Positions 1 to 7,593 of a DNA stretch of 27,178 nt are shown in pieces. The stretch covers positions 1-27,178 of the forward strand of contig CALFLL010000076.1 of NCBI GenBank assembly GCA_937880845.1. Direction: 5' to 3'. Each line of letters begins with the position of its first letter. Position 1 is the stretch's first letter. This DNA comes from an uncultured Drancourtella sp. GTDB taxonomy: Bacteria; Bacillota; Clostridia; Lachnospirales; Lachnospiraceae. Under the pieces are notes generated by a model. That model made no database searches and was not told the DNA's origin. It saw only the letters and a program-made list of their open reading frames with translations. A program made the position numbers and the translations under genes.

Positions 1-10
1 TTCTGGTTTG

Positions 11-268
11 CTACTGATATAACTTTTCCCATTCTTCTTTCTCCCTTCTGATATTCTCTCGCAGATATTTTTCAAATGTACTTCGTTTAATTAAAACTTT
101 TTTTCCAATCTTATAAACTGCTCCTGCCTTATGAGATAATCTTACGATTGGCTTATATCCAAGATTGTAATAATCCATAGCTTGTCTATAACTTATAAAT
201 TCATGTTGCATAAATTCTATATCTTCATCATCAATAAGATGAGAAAACATCCAAACTTTTCCATGCAT
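11..268 (-). CDS. Small Xis/DUF6462-like DNA-binding protein
   Basis: An 85-residue protein with an ATG start and AAGGGG ribosome binding site seven bases upstream. The segment from about residue 26 to 70 (SYRQAMDYY, then LSHKAGAVYKIGKKVLIKR, then FEKYL) follows the pattern of excisionase and MerR-like winged-helix proteins. In these, a helix-turn-helix is followed by a basic strand ending in a K-R-x-x-F-E-K-type motif. The C-terminus is highly charged. It is a paralogue of the next gene, sharing the AGA-x-Y and VLI-x-R-x-x-F-(E/D)-x-YL pattern. The likely role is DNA binding in recombination directionality or element regulation; direct function is unproven. DUF6462 is my recollection of the family name. 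Confidence 0.6.
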   Translation of the reverse strand: MHGKVWMFSHLIDDEDIEFMQHEFISYRQAMDYYNLGYKPIVRLSHKAGAVYKIGKKVLIKRSTFEKYLRENIRREKEEWEKLYQ

Positions 269-301
269 CTCGAATCCCCTTTTCTCCGAACTAATGTTCC
301 C

Positions 302-538
302 TTATTTTTCATGGAATTGCTCAAGATACTCATCAAAAATTTCTCTGTTTATCAAAACAATTCCATCCATTCTGTAAATCGCTCCTGCATCATTTGCTAG
401 TTCCATCAATTTTTTATGTGACAAACTATATACAATTTCAGCTTGTTGATAACGAAGAAATTTTCTTCTAAGTCTGCGTGCTTCTTCTTTTACCTCTGAA
501 CGCTTCTGCTGGTTATAATACATATTTTCTGTTTTCAA
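302..538 (-). CDS. Second small Xis/DUF6462-like DNA-binding protein
   Basis: A basic protein of about 78 residues, tandem paralogue of the preceding small gene (33-base gap). The C-terminal half (LSHKKLMELA, AGAIYRMDGIVLINRE, FDEYLEQF) carries the excisionase-like winged-helix pattern; the N-terminal half is rich in Arg, Lys and Glu. I place the start at TTG 538, because GGGG lies eight bases upstream of it. A TTG at 556 would overlap that ribosome binding site, and the ATG at 523 lies too far from it. Two such proteins in a row suggest an element control module at the junction with lysS. It could instead be a transcriptional regulator unrelated to excision. Confidence 0.58.
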   Translation of the reverse strand: MKTENMYYNQQKRSEVKEEARRLRRKFLRYQQAEIVYSLSHKKLMELANDAGAIYRMDGIVLINREIFDEYLEQFHEK

Positions 539-591
539 ATCTGTTTCCCCTTTCAACTTTTATTCGACCACAACGAACATTGTTAATGAAT

Positions 592-636
592 AAAAAAAGG
601 GCACTCTCTGAAAGATTTTTCTTTCAAAAAGTGCCC
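592..636 (-). terminator. Rho-independent terminator
   Basis: On the minus strand GGGCACT pairs with AGTGCCC, with an inner CTTTC/GAAAG extension, and a run of seven T follows (592-598). It could end transcripts leaving lysS or insulate the small Xis-like genes from lysS read-through. No closer terminator for lysS is visible. Confidence 0.85.
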
Positions 637-715
637 TCAACAATCTATATTGTTGGAGTAGTATTACTGACAACTAATCACCATTCTTCATGATGATTCA
701 TGTTTGAATACAAAT

Positions 716-756
716 TTGTTGTCAAATTGTTGTCAAAAAGAATTTTTGTTGTCAAA
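716..756. repeat. Three direct copies of TTGTTGTCAAA next to lysS
   Basis: Identical 11-mers start at 716, 727 and 746, in an AT-rich stretch ending 21 bases before the lysS stop codon. On the other strand they read TTTGACAACAA. Clustered short direct repeats near one end are typical of arm-type integrase binding sites. A related sequence, ACTGACAACTAA, lies at 667-678. Assignment as integrase arm sites is inference. Confidence 0.55.
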
Positions 757-777
757 TTGTGAAGATTTCTTACTTTC

Positions 778-2730
778 TTAGTACAACTTCGCTCCTGCCG
801 GAATCTTATCATCCAGAATCAGAACATTGAGTCCTTCTCTTCCCTCTACAAGATGTGTAGCAGAGATAATCATACCACATGAATCAATTCCCATCATCTT
901 ACGTGGAGGAAGATTTGTGATTGCAAGTAATGTCTTGCCAACCAGTTCTTCCGGCTCGTAATAATCGTGAATACCGCTTAAAATCACGCGATCTTCGCCA
1001 CTTCCGTCGTTTAATACGAACTTCAGAAGCTTCTTAGATTTCGGAACTGCCTCACATTCTTTTACCTTTACAGCTCGGAAATCTGACTTGCTGAATGTCT
1101 CGAAATCAACCATATCTTTGAATAATGGTTCCACTTCTACGTTAGAGAAATCGTATGTTTCTTTCACTTCAGCAATTGCTTTTTCCACTGTTTTTTCAGC
1201 CGGAGCGAACTGTGCAGCGTTGTTTGCTTCGTTCTTTGCAGCTCCCATGCTCTTCATTGTCGGGAATAACAGTACATCTCTGATTGCCGCAGAGTCAGTC
1301 AAAAGCATACACATACGGTCAATTCCGAATCCGATACCACCTGTCGGCGGCATACCAATCTCCAGTGCATTTAAGAAATCTTCGTCTGTTGTGTTTGCTT
1401 CTTCGTCTCCCTGAGCCAAGAGTGCTTCCTGTGCTTTGAAACGCTCTCTCTGGTCGATTGGATCGTTCAGCTCGGAGTAAGCATTTGCCATTTCCCAGCC
1501 GTTCATAAAGAACTCGAAACGTTCTGTATATTCCGGATTTTCCGGTTTTTTCTTTGTAAGAGGAGAAATCTCAACCGGATGATCCATAACAAAGGTTGGC
1601 TGAACAAGGTGTTCTTCTACATATTCTTCAAAGAACAGGTTCAGGATATCACCTTTCTGATGTCTTTCTTCAAATTCGATTCCGCGTTCCTTTGCGATTG
1701 CTTTTGCTTCTTCCGTTGATTTGATCTCATTAAAATCAACTCCGGAATATTTTTTAACGGCATCTACCATTGTAATACGTTCAAATGGCTTTCCGAGATC
1801 CATCTCTACGCCGTTATAAGTAATCTTTGTTGTTCCAAGAACATCCTGTGCCACATGGCGGTACAGGTTTTCTGTCAGATCCATCATGCCGTGATAATCT
1901 GTATAAGCCTGATATAACTCCATCAGGGTAAATTCCGGATTGTGACGTGTATCCAGTCCTTCATTACGAAATACTCGTCCGATTTCATATACTTTTTCAA
2001 GTCCTCCGACAATCAGTCTCTTTAAATAAAGTTCAAGAGAAATACGGAGTTTGAAATCTTCATTTAATGCATTGAAATGTGTTTCGAACGGTCTTGCTGC
2101 TGCTCCGCCTGCATTTGCCACAAGCATCGGAGTTTCTACTTCCATGAAGCCCTGGCTTCCAAGATAGCTTCGGATACTGCTGAGGATTTTGGAACGTTTG
2201 ATAAATGTATCTTTCACATCCCTGTTCATGATCAGGTCTACGTATCTTTGTCTGTATCTTGTATCTGTATCAGTCAGTCCATGGAATTTTTCCGGCAGAC
2301 TCTTAAGACTCTTTGTAAGAAGTGTTACTTTTTCTGCGTGAATTGAGATTTCGCCGGTTTTTGTTTTAAAAACCGTACCCTGGATTCCGATGATGTCACC
2401 GATATCAAACTTTTTGAAATCTTTGTAAGAATCTTCTCCGATATTATCTCTTGCCACATAAGACTGGATGTTTCCTTCCAGATCCTGGATATTGCAAAAA
2501 GAGGCCTTTCCCATCAAACGCTTCTGCATGATACGTCCTGCTACGGAAACTTCTCTATTTTCCAGTTCTTCAAAATGATCTTTGATTTCCTGGCTGTGGT
2601 GTGTCACGTCATATTTTGTGATAAGGAACGGGTCATCTCCTCTTTCCTGCAGTTCTGCCAGTTTATCACGGCGTATCTGTCTTAAATGGTTGATATCCTG
2701 TTCCTGCATATTCTTCTGCTGTTCTGCCAC
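778..2730 (-). CDS. lysS: Lysine--tRNA ligase, class II, with C-terminal tRNA-binding domain
   Basis: Charges tRNA-Lys with lysine in the cytoplasm. The N-terminal OB-fold anticodon-binding domain spans roughly residues 50-145. The class II catalytic core follows, with motif 2 (RVFRNEGLDTRHNPEFT) and motif 3 (GGIGFGIDRMCMLL). After the core, which ends near residue 495, comes a linker and then about 105 residues resembling the Trbp111/EMAPII-type tRNA-binding OB fold seen at the C-terminus of methionyl-tRNA synthetase (SDFRAVKV, GEDRVILSGI, PPRKMMGI, AGAKLY). The result is about 650 residues instead of the usual 490-510. The chosen GTG start at 2730 has AAGGAG eight bases upstream; an in-frame GTG at 2739 overlaps that site. 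It follows greA by 44 bases, so the two are probably co-transcribed. No T-box leader is seen. Confidence 0.96.
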   Translation of the reverse strand: MAEQQKNMQEQDINHLRQIRRDKLAELQERGDDPFLITKYDVTHHSQEIKDHFEELENREVSVAGRIMQKRLMGKASFCNIQDLEGNIQSYVARDNIGEDSYKDFKKFDIGDIIGIQGTVFKTKTGEISIHAEKVTLLTKSLKSLPEKFHGLTDTDTRYRQRYVDLIMNRDVKDTFIKRSKILSSIRSYLGSQGFMEVETPMLVANAGGAAARPFETHFNALNEDFKLRISLELYLKRLIVGGLEKVYEIGRVFRNEGLDTRHNPEFTLMELYQAYTDYHGMMDLTENLYRHVAQDVLGTTKITYNGVEMDLGKPFERITMVDAVKKYSGVDFNEIKSTEEAKAIAKERGIEFEERHQKGDILNLFFEEYVEEHLVQPTFVMDHPVEISPLTKKKPENPEYTERFEFFMNGWEMANAYSELNDPIDQRERFKAQEALLAQGDEEANTTDEDFLNALEIGMPPTGGIGFGIDRMCMLLTDSAAIRDVLLFPTMKSMGAAKNEANNAAQFAPAEKTVEKAIAEVKETYDFSNVEVEPLFKDMVDFETFSKSDFRAVKVKECEAVPKSKKLLKFVLNDGSGEDRVILSGIHDYYEPEELVGKTLLAITNLPPRKMMGIDSCGMIISATHLVEGREGLNVLILDDKIPAGAKLY

Positions 2731-2774
2731 TTCTTTCACTCCTTTTTCTTATTGAACTTCTTTTGCTCTTTTTC

Positions 2775-3257
2775 TTAGATAGACCGATTGATCTTTAATA
2801 CTTTATATGTGATCGCACCGGCTGGTGTTTCTACCTCTACGACATCTCCGACTTTTTTACCCATCAATGCATGTCCTACCGGAGATTCATTTGAAATTTT
2901 TCCCTGAAGGCTGTTGGCTTCTGTTGAGCCTACAATCTTGAATTCGATTTCTTCGTCAAATTCATTATCATGAACAAGTACTGTACATCCTACATTGATC
3001 TTTTCCAGGTCAACTTCTTCTTCTACGACAACTTCTACGTTTTTAAGAATCTTTTCCAATTCGTCGATTCGTGCTTCGATATCTCTCTGTTCGTCTTTCG
3101 CTGCATCGTACTCTGCGTTTTCTGACAAGTCTCCCTGCTCTCTGGCTTCTTTAATCTTACCTGCAACTTCTTTACGTTTTACGACCTTTAAATTTTCCAG
3201 TTCATCTTCCAGAGCTTTTAAGCCGGCATACGTCAAAATCGTCTTCTTTTCTTCCAT
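2775..3257 (-). CDS. greA: Transcription elongation factor GreA
   Basis: A 160-residue protein of normal family length. It rescues backtracked RNA polymerase by stimulating transcript cleavage through the secondary channel. The N-terminal coiled coil (residues about 1-75) contains the family signature around EAREQGDLSENAEYDAAKDEQ, including the acidic tip. The C-terminal FKBP-like domain ends with SPVGHALMGKKVGDVVEVETP. The ATG start has AAGGAAGG upstream. A near-consensus promoter lies about 90 bases upstream, and lysS follows, so greA is probably the first gene of a greA-lysS unit. Confidence 0.97.
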   Translation of the reverse strand: MEEKKTILTYAGLKALEDELENLKVVKRKEVAGKIKEAREQGDLSENAEYDAAKDEQRDIEARIDELEKILKNVEVVVEEEVDLEKINVGCTVLVHDNEFDEEIEFKIVGSTEANSLQGKISNESPVGHALMGKKVGDVVEVETPAGAITYKVLKINRSI

Positions 3258-3290
3258 TTTATTTACCTTCCTTACATAAATAAACTATTA

Positions 3291-3311
3291 TGCAGCCCGA
3301 AACCCGCTGCA
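3291..3311 (-). other. Small hairpin in the greA 5' leader
   Basis: The greA leader of about 85 nucleotides contains TGCAGC-GGGTTTCGG-GCTGCA, a perfect 6-bp stem with a 9-nt loop and no T run after it. It may stabilise the leader or be a regulatory structure; no known riboswitch is recognised. Confidence 0.35.
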
Positions 3312-3347
3312 GAATTTCATAACTTATTCTACTTCCGTAATTTCATT

Positions 3348-3376
3348 ATTATACCTAACACATTCCGGCATGTCAA
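3348..3376 (-). promoter_or_regulatory. SigA-type promoter for greA-lysS
   Basis: On the minus strand TTGACA (3371-3376), a 17-base spacer and TATAAT (3348-3353) form a perfect consensus vegetative promoter. The expected start is near 3341. It lies in the gap after dusB and directs transcription into greA. Confidence 0.9.
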
Positions 3377-3423
3377 GATTTCCGCCGGATTCACTGTATA
3401 TTCGGCTGTTTTCCAATTTATTT

Positions 3424-4389
3424 TCACAGTAGTTTTTCATACAAAAGCCGTTCTAATTCTTCATAACTTTCTACGGAATTGATTTCTGCTCTTAAACGGG
3501 CCGAATTCGGAAGTCCTGCCGTATACCACGCAACATGCTTTCTCATTTCCCTGATCCCGGTAAAACCTCCTTTGTATTGAATCTGAAGTTGGGCGTGACG
3601 AAGCATCATATCCTTCACTTCGGATATGGATGGTCTTTGGGAAACCGTCCCTGTTTCTTCATATTGAATCATCTCACGAAAAATCCACGGGTTTCCCTGG
3701 GCAGCACGTCCTATCATAATACCGTCACAACCGGTTTCTTCGGTCATACGCTTCGCATCTTCTCCCGATGCGACATCTCCGTTTCCGATCACCGGTATGG
3801 ATACAGCTTCTTTTACCTGACGGATAATGTCCCAGTCCGCTTTTCCGGAATAATACTGTTCTCTTGTGCGGCCATGAACAGCCACCGCCGCCCCGCCTGC
3901 ATCCTCAATGATTTTTGCAATTTCGACGGCATTGATACAGGTATCGTCAAATCCTTTTCTGATTTTTACCGTTACCGGTTTTTGGATGGCTTTTGAAATT
4001 TTTGATACAATCTCATGTACCAACTTGGGATTTTTCATTAATGCAGATCCTTCTCCGTTTTTTACGATTTTCGGAACCGGACATCCCATATTAATATCCA
4101 AAAACGCAAACGGGAGTTCCTCAATCTGCTTTGCGATTTCACTCATGATATCCGGATCTGATCCAAACATCTGGAGTGATACCGGCTGTTCTTCCGGATG
4201 AATCTCAAGCAGGCTTTTTGTATTTTTGTTTTTATATAAAATCGCCTTGGCACTGACCATCTCCATACACACAAGGCCTGCTCCCTGCTCCTTACACAAA
4301 AAACGAAACGGAAGGTCCGTCACTCCCGCCATTGGGGCAAGAATATACCGGTTTTCCAGTTCGATATTTCCTATCTTTAATCTTCTCAT
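3424..4389 (-). CDS. dusB: tRNA-dihydrouridine synthase (DusB type)
   Basis: A 321-residue FMN-dependent enzyme reducing uridines in the tRNA D-loop. The TIM barrel starts with LAPMAGVTDLPFR, carries the catalytic-cysteine motif DINMGCPVPKIVKNGEGSAL (Cys103), the K-I-R-K-G strand, the AVHGRTREQYYSG loop and the phosphate-binding IGNGD and GIMIGRAAQGNPW segments. The last 70 residues form the helical tRNA-binding domain. I start it at ATG 4389, with AGGAG ten bases upstream. An upstream TTG in frame would overlap the preceding gene and lacks a clear ribosome binding site. It is the third gene of birA-DUF6145-dusB. No clear terminator follows, so read-through into greA is possible. Confidence 0.95.
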   Translation of the reverse strand: MRRLKIGNIELENRYILAPMAGVTDLPFRFLCKEQGAGLVCMEMVSAKAILYKNKNTKSLLEIHPEEQPVSLQMFGSDPDIMSEIAKQIEELPFAFLDINMGCPVPKIVKNGEGSALMKNPKLVHEIVSKISKAIQKPVTVKIRKGFDDTCINAVEIAKIIEDAGGAAVAVHGRTREQYYSGKADWDIIRQVKEAVSIPVIGNGDVASGEDAKRMTEETGCDGIMIGRAAQGNPWIFREMIQYEETGTVSQRPSISEVKDMMLRHAQLQIQYKGGFTGIREMRKHVAWYTAGLPNSARLRAEINSVESYEELERLLYEKLL

Positions 4390-4402
4390 TCGGTATATTC
4401 TC

Positions 4403-4738
4403 CTATTCCTGTAAGTCTTCTCCAAGGAAAAATACCTTGTAGTAAAGCTGAAGAGCTTCCAACAACTCTTCTTTTGTCCTCTGCAGTTCTTTAATCTTCA
4501 GTGCGCTCCCTATTTCATCAAACATGGCATCCCCTTCCTTTGATGTCACTTCAAAACAAAGAGAACCATCTTCTTCATATACAAGGGTCAGAATCCCTCC
4601 TACATCATGTACATACAATACACACATGATCTTCAATTCATCTTTAATGTGATCCGGAAGGTTATCAAAATCCGGATTCAAATAGTATTTCTCTTCATAT
4701 GAATTTGCTCCACATAATACAATTTTATCTTCGTACAT
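4403..4738 (-). CDS. DUF6145-like small acidic protein
   Basis: A 111-residue soluble acidic protein without signal peptide or membrane segment. Its N-terminal half, with KIVLCGANSYEEKYYLNPDF and LPDHIKDELKIMCVLYVHDVGG, matches my recollection of the Lachnospiraceae family DUF6145. The C-terminal 30 residues form a helix ending in YKVFFLGEDLQE. It sits between birA and dusB with short gaps (21 and 13 bases), so it is co-transcribed. Function is unknown; conserved placement beside tRNA modification and biotinylation genes would suggest a cytoplasmic housekeeping role, but nothing in the sequence shows an active site. Confidence 0.75.
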   Translation of the reverse strand: MYEDKIVLCGANSYEEKYYLNPDFDNLPDHIKDELKIMCVLYVHDVGGILTLVYEEDGSLCFEVTSKEGDAMFDEIGSALKIKELQRTKEELLEALQLYYKVFFLGEDLQE

Positions 4739-4759
4739 ATTTTTCTCTCCTGTTTTTAT

Positions 4760-5560
4760 TTATACATATCCATAAATTCCTCTGACCGATACCTCACCGG
4801 AAGTAACCTTTCGAATCTCTCCTCCCTGTGTTTTCACGATCAGTTCCCCGGTATCTGCAATACCTGCCGCCACTCCGATCCACTCATGTCCCGGTTCCAG
4901 TACACACACTTTTCTTCCCAGATTTACCAGATATTTTTCATACTCATCTTTGATAAAACTTAAATTTTCCCGTTTCTTAAATTCTTCATATAAAACTTCA
5001 AATTCCTGCAGGATCCGGCATACCATATCCTCTCTGCAGATTTCATGTCCGGATTCTGTTTTTAAAGATGTCGCCGTATTTAAAAGTTCTTTCTCAAATT
5101 CCGTCTGATTGCAATTCACACCAATGCCAACCAAAACAGAATCCGGTTTTTGATCTTTTAATGTCATTTCCGTCAAAATCCCACAGACTTTTTTCCCATT
5201 AATCACAAGGTCATTTGGCCACTTAATCCGAACATCCACTTCCTTTTTTGCACAGATGCGGATTGCCCTTAGCACCGCACATGCTGCCAAGAGTGTAAGC
5301 ATAGGTGCTTTCTCCGCCTCAAAGGACGGTCTTAAAAGCATCGTCATATAAATATTCTCTCCATATCGGGATTGCCATACCCGTCCTCTTCGACCGCGTC
5401 CCTCCGTTTGGCTCTCAGCCAGAATGACAAGTCCCTGCTCCTCTCCCTCTTTTGCTGCCTGACGTGCTCTTACATTGGTTGAATCCGTTTCGCCGTATAC
5501 CTTCCGCTTTCTGCCAAGCCATTTTGTTGACAAATGTTCTGAAATTTCTTCCTCCCTCAT
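4760..5560 (-). CDS. birA: Biotin--[acetyl-CoA-carboxylase] ligase, class I (no HTH)
   Basis: Transfers biotin via biotinyl-5'-AMP to a lysine of biotin carboxyl carrier proteins. The 266-residue protein starts directly with the catalytic domain: substrate motif around DSTN (residues 26-29), the biotinyl-AMP loop GRGRRGR (54-60), KWPNDL (113-118) and the GVNCNQ strand (147-152). A C-terminal SH3-like domain covers about residues 214-266. The N-terminal winged helix of bifunctional BirA repressors is absent, so this is an enzyme only and not a regulator of biotin genes. ATG 5560 has AAGGGGG upstream. A candidate extended -10 promoter lies at 5596-5601. It leads birA-DUF6145-dusB. Confidence 0.93.
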   Translation of the reverse strand: MREEEISEHLSTKWLGRKRKVYGETDSTNVRARQAAKEGEEQGLVILAESQTEGRGRRGRVWQSRYGENIYMTMLLRPSFEAEKAPMLTLLAACAVLRAIRICAKKEVDVRIKWPNDLVINGKKVCGILTEMTLKDQKPDSVLVGIGVNCNQTEFEKELLNTATSLKTESGHEICREDMVCRILQEFEVLYEEFKKRENLSFIKDEYEKYLVNLGRKVCVLEPGHEWIGVAAGIADTGELIVKTQGGEIRKVTSGEVSVRGIYGYV

Positions 5561-5595
5561 AAACCATGTCCCCCTTCAGATCCAGACTATTTTTT

Positions 5596-5604
5596 ATCAT
5601 ATCA
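5596..5604 (-). promoter_or_regulatory. Candidate extended -10 promoter for birA
   Basis: On the minus strand TGATATGAT (TGn plus TATGAT at 5596-5601) lies about 36 bases upstream of the birA start. No good -35 hexamer is seen, which is common for extended -10 promoters. Read-through from the upstream patatin gene is an alternative, as no hairpin terminator separates them. Confidence 0.45.
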
Positions 5605-5640
5605 CACTTTTCGCTCTGCGTCTTGTCCGACTATATTTTT

Positions 5641-7467
5641 TTACTCTTCAGTTAATTTTACTTCTTGAAATGCCGAAAGCATGATCGCTTTGGCCACATA
5701 CACGAGATTTTCCGGTTCGTACAACCGCGTGCCGTTATAGATGACATCTGCGTCTTCTTCCACTTTCTCGTTCTCTGTTACCATAAAACCTTCCGACTCC
5801 GGTTTCTTTGGTGTGATTACCGTTACATCCATCCCGGCTTTAACGCATCCTGTTATAAAACCGTTCGGCATACTGTCCTGTTCTTTTTCGATGCATACAA
5901 TCTTCAGCCCTTCCAGATATCCAAAATTTTCCCGGATTGTCAGAAGATCTGCCAGTATTTCTATCGGGCAACATGCATCCGTCATTGCATTCCACACCGG
6001 TATATGGCTGTATTTAGCTACCAACTCTGCGTGTACATGCGATCCTCCATAAAATACAATACCATCAAACATTTTTCCCAGTACTCCGGCCGTTTCTTCT
6101 ATTATTTCCGGACAGCCGGATTGAATTTCGTTTCCATATAAGTAGATTGGGATTGCTCCTTCTTCTTGTGCGGCAATCATAAATGCGGCCTGCATTTTCA
6201 TAGATGGGGTTTCAAAAATCATCCCGATACGTTTCCCCTTCATGAGATCTTCCCGAATCCCTTTTTCTTTCTTTTCTTTTAATTCAACAGCCAGATGAAT
6301 CAAATATTTGATTTCATCCGGAGTTCGGTCTTTCAATGTTAAAAAACTGTTCCCTTTTAAATTGATCCTCTGCTTCCGAATGATCCGGACCAAGACATAA
6401 ATAAACTTCGGAAGTTCGCTTTCTTCTTCCGTTTCCATATATTTTTTATATACAAAATCCAATAACTGATTTTCTTCGTAAATCTGATACTTTGGTATTT
6501 TAAAATATTTGGCACTTGCCTCCAGCATGGACAGATATAAAATTTCATCCGTTGCTCCAAGCGGCAGTTTCAGCATAAATTTTATCTCTCTTTTTTCTTT
6601 CTCCCAGATATCTTTTAACAACTCTTCATACGCCTCTTCCGTCTGCTCGCTATGAATATAATAAATCAGACCTTTTAATCCATATATCACACGCATGGCA
6701 TCATAATATCCGATTTTCATATTTTGGACACTTCGTTTCTGATGAAACTCCAAAATACTTCCAAGTTGTACTCTCGGAGCAATCTCATATACCGTTGTTT
6801 CTTCATCCAGTTTCACTTTCGGTTCTCTTCCCGGTCCGTAGATCCGTACCGTGATAATGTCCTTATATCCTCTTTTTACAAGAGAATTTAATGGTACATT
6901 GTTGATCACTCCTCCGTCCAGATATGTTTTGCCATGTAAGGGTTCATTTTTAAATCCAAGCAGATATGCACTTGCCAGCAAAAAATCTTCCAAAAGGCCT
7001 TCCGGAATCTGATCCAAAGTCAGATCCAGTTCTTTCATATCCGACAACGAAAATGTCAACAGCGAAAAATCAATACCGGCATTTCTGATCTTGTCTTCGT
7101 CAATCACTTCATGAATCAGATTTTTCAACGGAGTTACATCAATGCCTCCTTCTTTCATCCGTTCCCATAATTCTTTCAGAAATTCCCGGATGGTTATCTC
7201 ATTAGAAAAAAGCCGCTCCATCCAGTCGTCATCTACATCCATCACTTTTGAAAAAGCCATTTCTTTCCATATATGTTCCGCCTTATCTACATCTCCCATA
7301 CATATCAAGGCACCGTTTAATGCACCCACGGAAGTACCGGCTACTGCCTTGATCTTTATACCGGCTTTTTCAAGTGCTTTCCAAGCTCCGATCTGGTACG
7401 CTCCACGTGCACCTCCTCCATCCAATACGATTCCATATTCTTTTGATATGTCAATGACCGGTTTCAT
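5641..7467 (-). CDS. Patatin-like phospholipase fused to an ornithine-carbamoyltransferase-like domain
   Basis: A 608-residue, apparently cytoplasmic protein with no signal peptide. Residues 11-260 form a patatin domain: oxyanion loop DGGGARG (16-22), nucleophile elbow GTSVG with Ser46, and catalytic Asp184 in DGG. This is the Ser-Asp dyad of bacterial lipid acyl hydrolases. A helical linker follows. From about 369 to 600 the sequence runs closely parallel to ornithine carbamoyltransferase (NLKGNSFLTLKDRTPDEI, then VPVWN-type HIPVWNAMTD, ILADLLT, VAKAIMLSAF). The catalytic signatures are degenerate: STRTR reads SMKMQ (422-426), HPTQ reads CPIE (500-503), and the HCLP segment is missing. This domain is therefore probably a non-catalytic ligand-binding or structural module. 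ATG 7467 has AGAGGTG six bases upstream. The gene stands alone between the hydrolase terminator and birA. Confidence 0.88.
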   Translation of the reverse strand: MKPVIDISKEYGIVLDGGGARGAYQIGAWKALEKAGIKIKAVAGTSVGALNGALICMGDVDKAEHIWKEMAFSKVMDVDDDWMERLFSNEITIREFLKELWERMKEGGIDVTPLKNLIHEVIDEDKIRNAGIDFSLLTFSLSDMKELDLTLDQIPEGLLEDFLLASAYLLGFKNEPLHGKTYLDGGVINNVPLNSLVKRGYKDIITVRIYGPGREPKVKLDEETTVYEIAPRVQLGSILEFHQKRSVQNMKIGYYDAMRVIYGLKGLIYYIHSEQTEEAYEELLKDIWEKEKREIKFMLKLPLGATDEILYLSMLEASAKYFKIPKYQIYEENQLLDFVYKKYMETEEESELPKFIYVLVRIIRKQRINLKGNSFLTLKDRTPDEIKYLIHLAVELKEKKEKGIREDLMKGKRIGMIFETPSMKMQAAFMIAAQEEGAIPIYLYGNEIQSGCPEIIEETAGVLGKMFDGIVFYGGSHVHAELVAKYSHIPVWNAMTDACCPIEILADLLTIRENFGYLEGLKIVCIEKEQDSMPNGFITGCVKAGMDVTVITPKKPESEGFMVTENEKVEEDADVIYNGTRLYEPENLVYVAKAIMLSAFQEVKLTEE

Positions 7468-7523
7468 TTTTATCACCTCTTTTGGATTATGATACTACTT
7501 CTTTTTATTATACAGACCGGAGC

Positions 7524-7564
7524 AAAAAAATAAAAGGAATTTCCGCTCCCCGGAAATTCCTTTT
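7524..7564 (-). terminator. Rho-independent terminator of the SleB-type hydrolase gene
   Basis: A perfect 14-bp stem (7532-7545 with 7551-7564) has a 5-nt loop. On the minus strand it is followed by TTTTATTTTTTT. It lies 30 bases past the hydrolase stop codon. Confidence 0.9.
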
Positions 7565-7593
7565 GTCTGTTTTCTCTTTCTATTGTCAACTCC

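Larger units (their letters stand above)
1..757. mobile_element. Probable end of an integrated element (partial, runs off the left edge)
   Basis: Two small excisionase/DUF6462-like genes point away from lysS. They are separated from its stop codon by a terminator and a cluster of three TTGTTGTCAAA repeats. Small Xis-type genes plus short direct repeats next to the 3' end of a conserved gene are what the end of a tyrosine-integrase element usually looks like. No integrase, relaxase or second junction lies in the window, so the element's identity and even its existence are inference. The exact crossover point cannot be placed from one junction. Confidence 0.45.

Noticed and set aside
2731..3423. 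T-box or other tRNA-responsive leader for lysS
   Set aside because: lysS follows greA by 44 bases, and the greA leader lacks T-box elements; only a small hairpin is present.
3535..3996. A 153-codon plus-strand ORF
   Set aside because: It is antisense to the well-supported dusB gene and its translation shows no domain or plausible ribosome binding site.
5665..6141. A 158-codon plus-strand ORF opposite the patatin/OTC gene
   Set aside because: It is a shadow of the fusion gene, with no family resemblance and no ribosome binding site.
5641..7467. An active ornithine carbamoyltransferase
   Set aside because: The carbamoyl-phosphate residues are replaced and the HCLP segment is absent, so catalysis is not expected.
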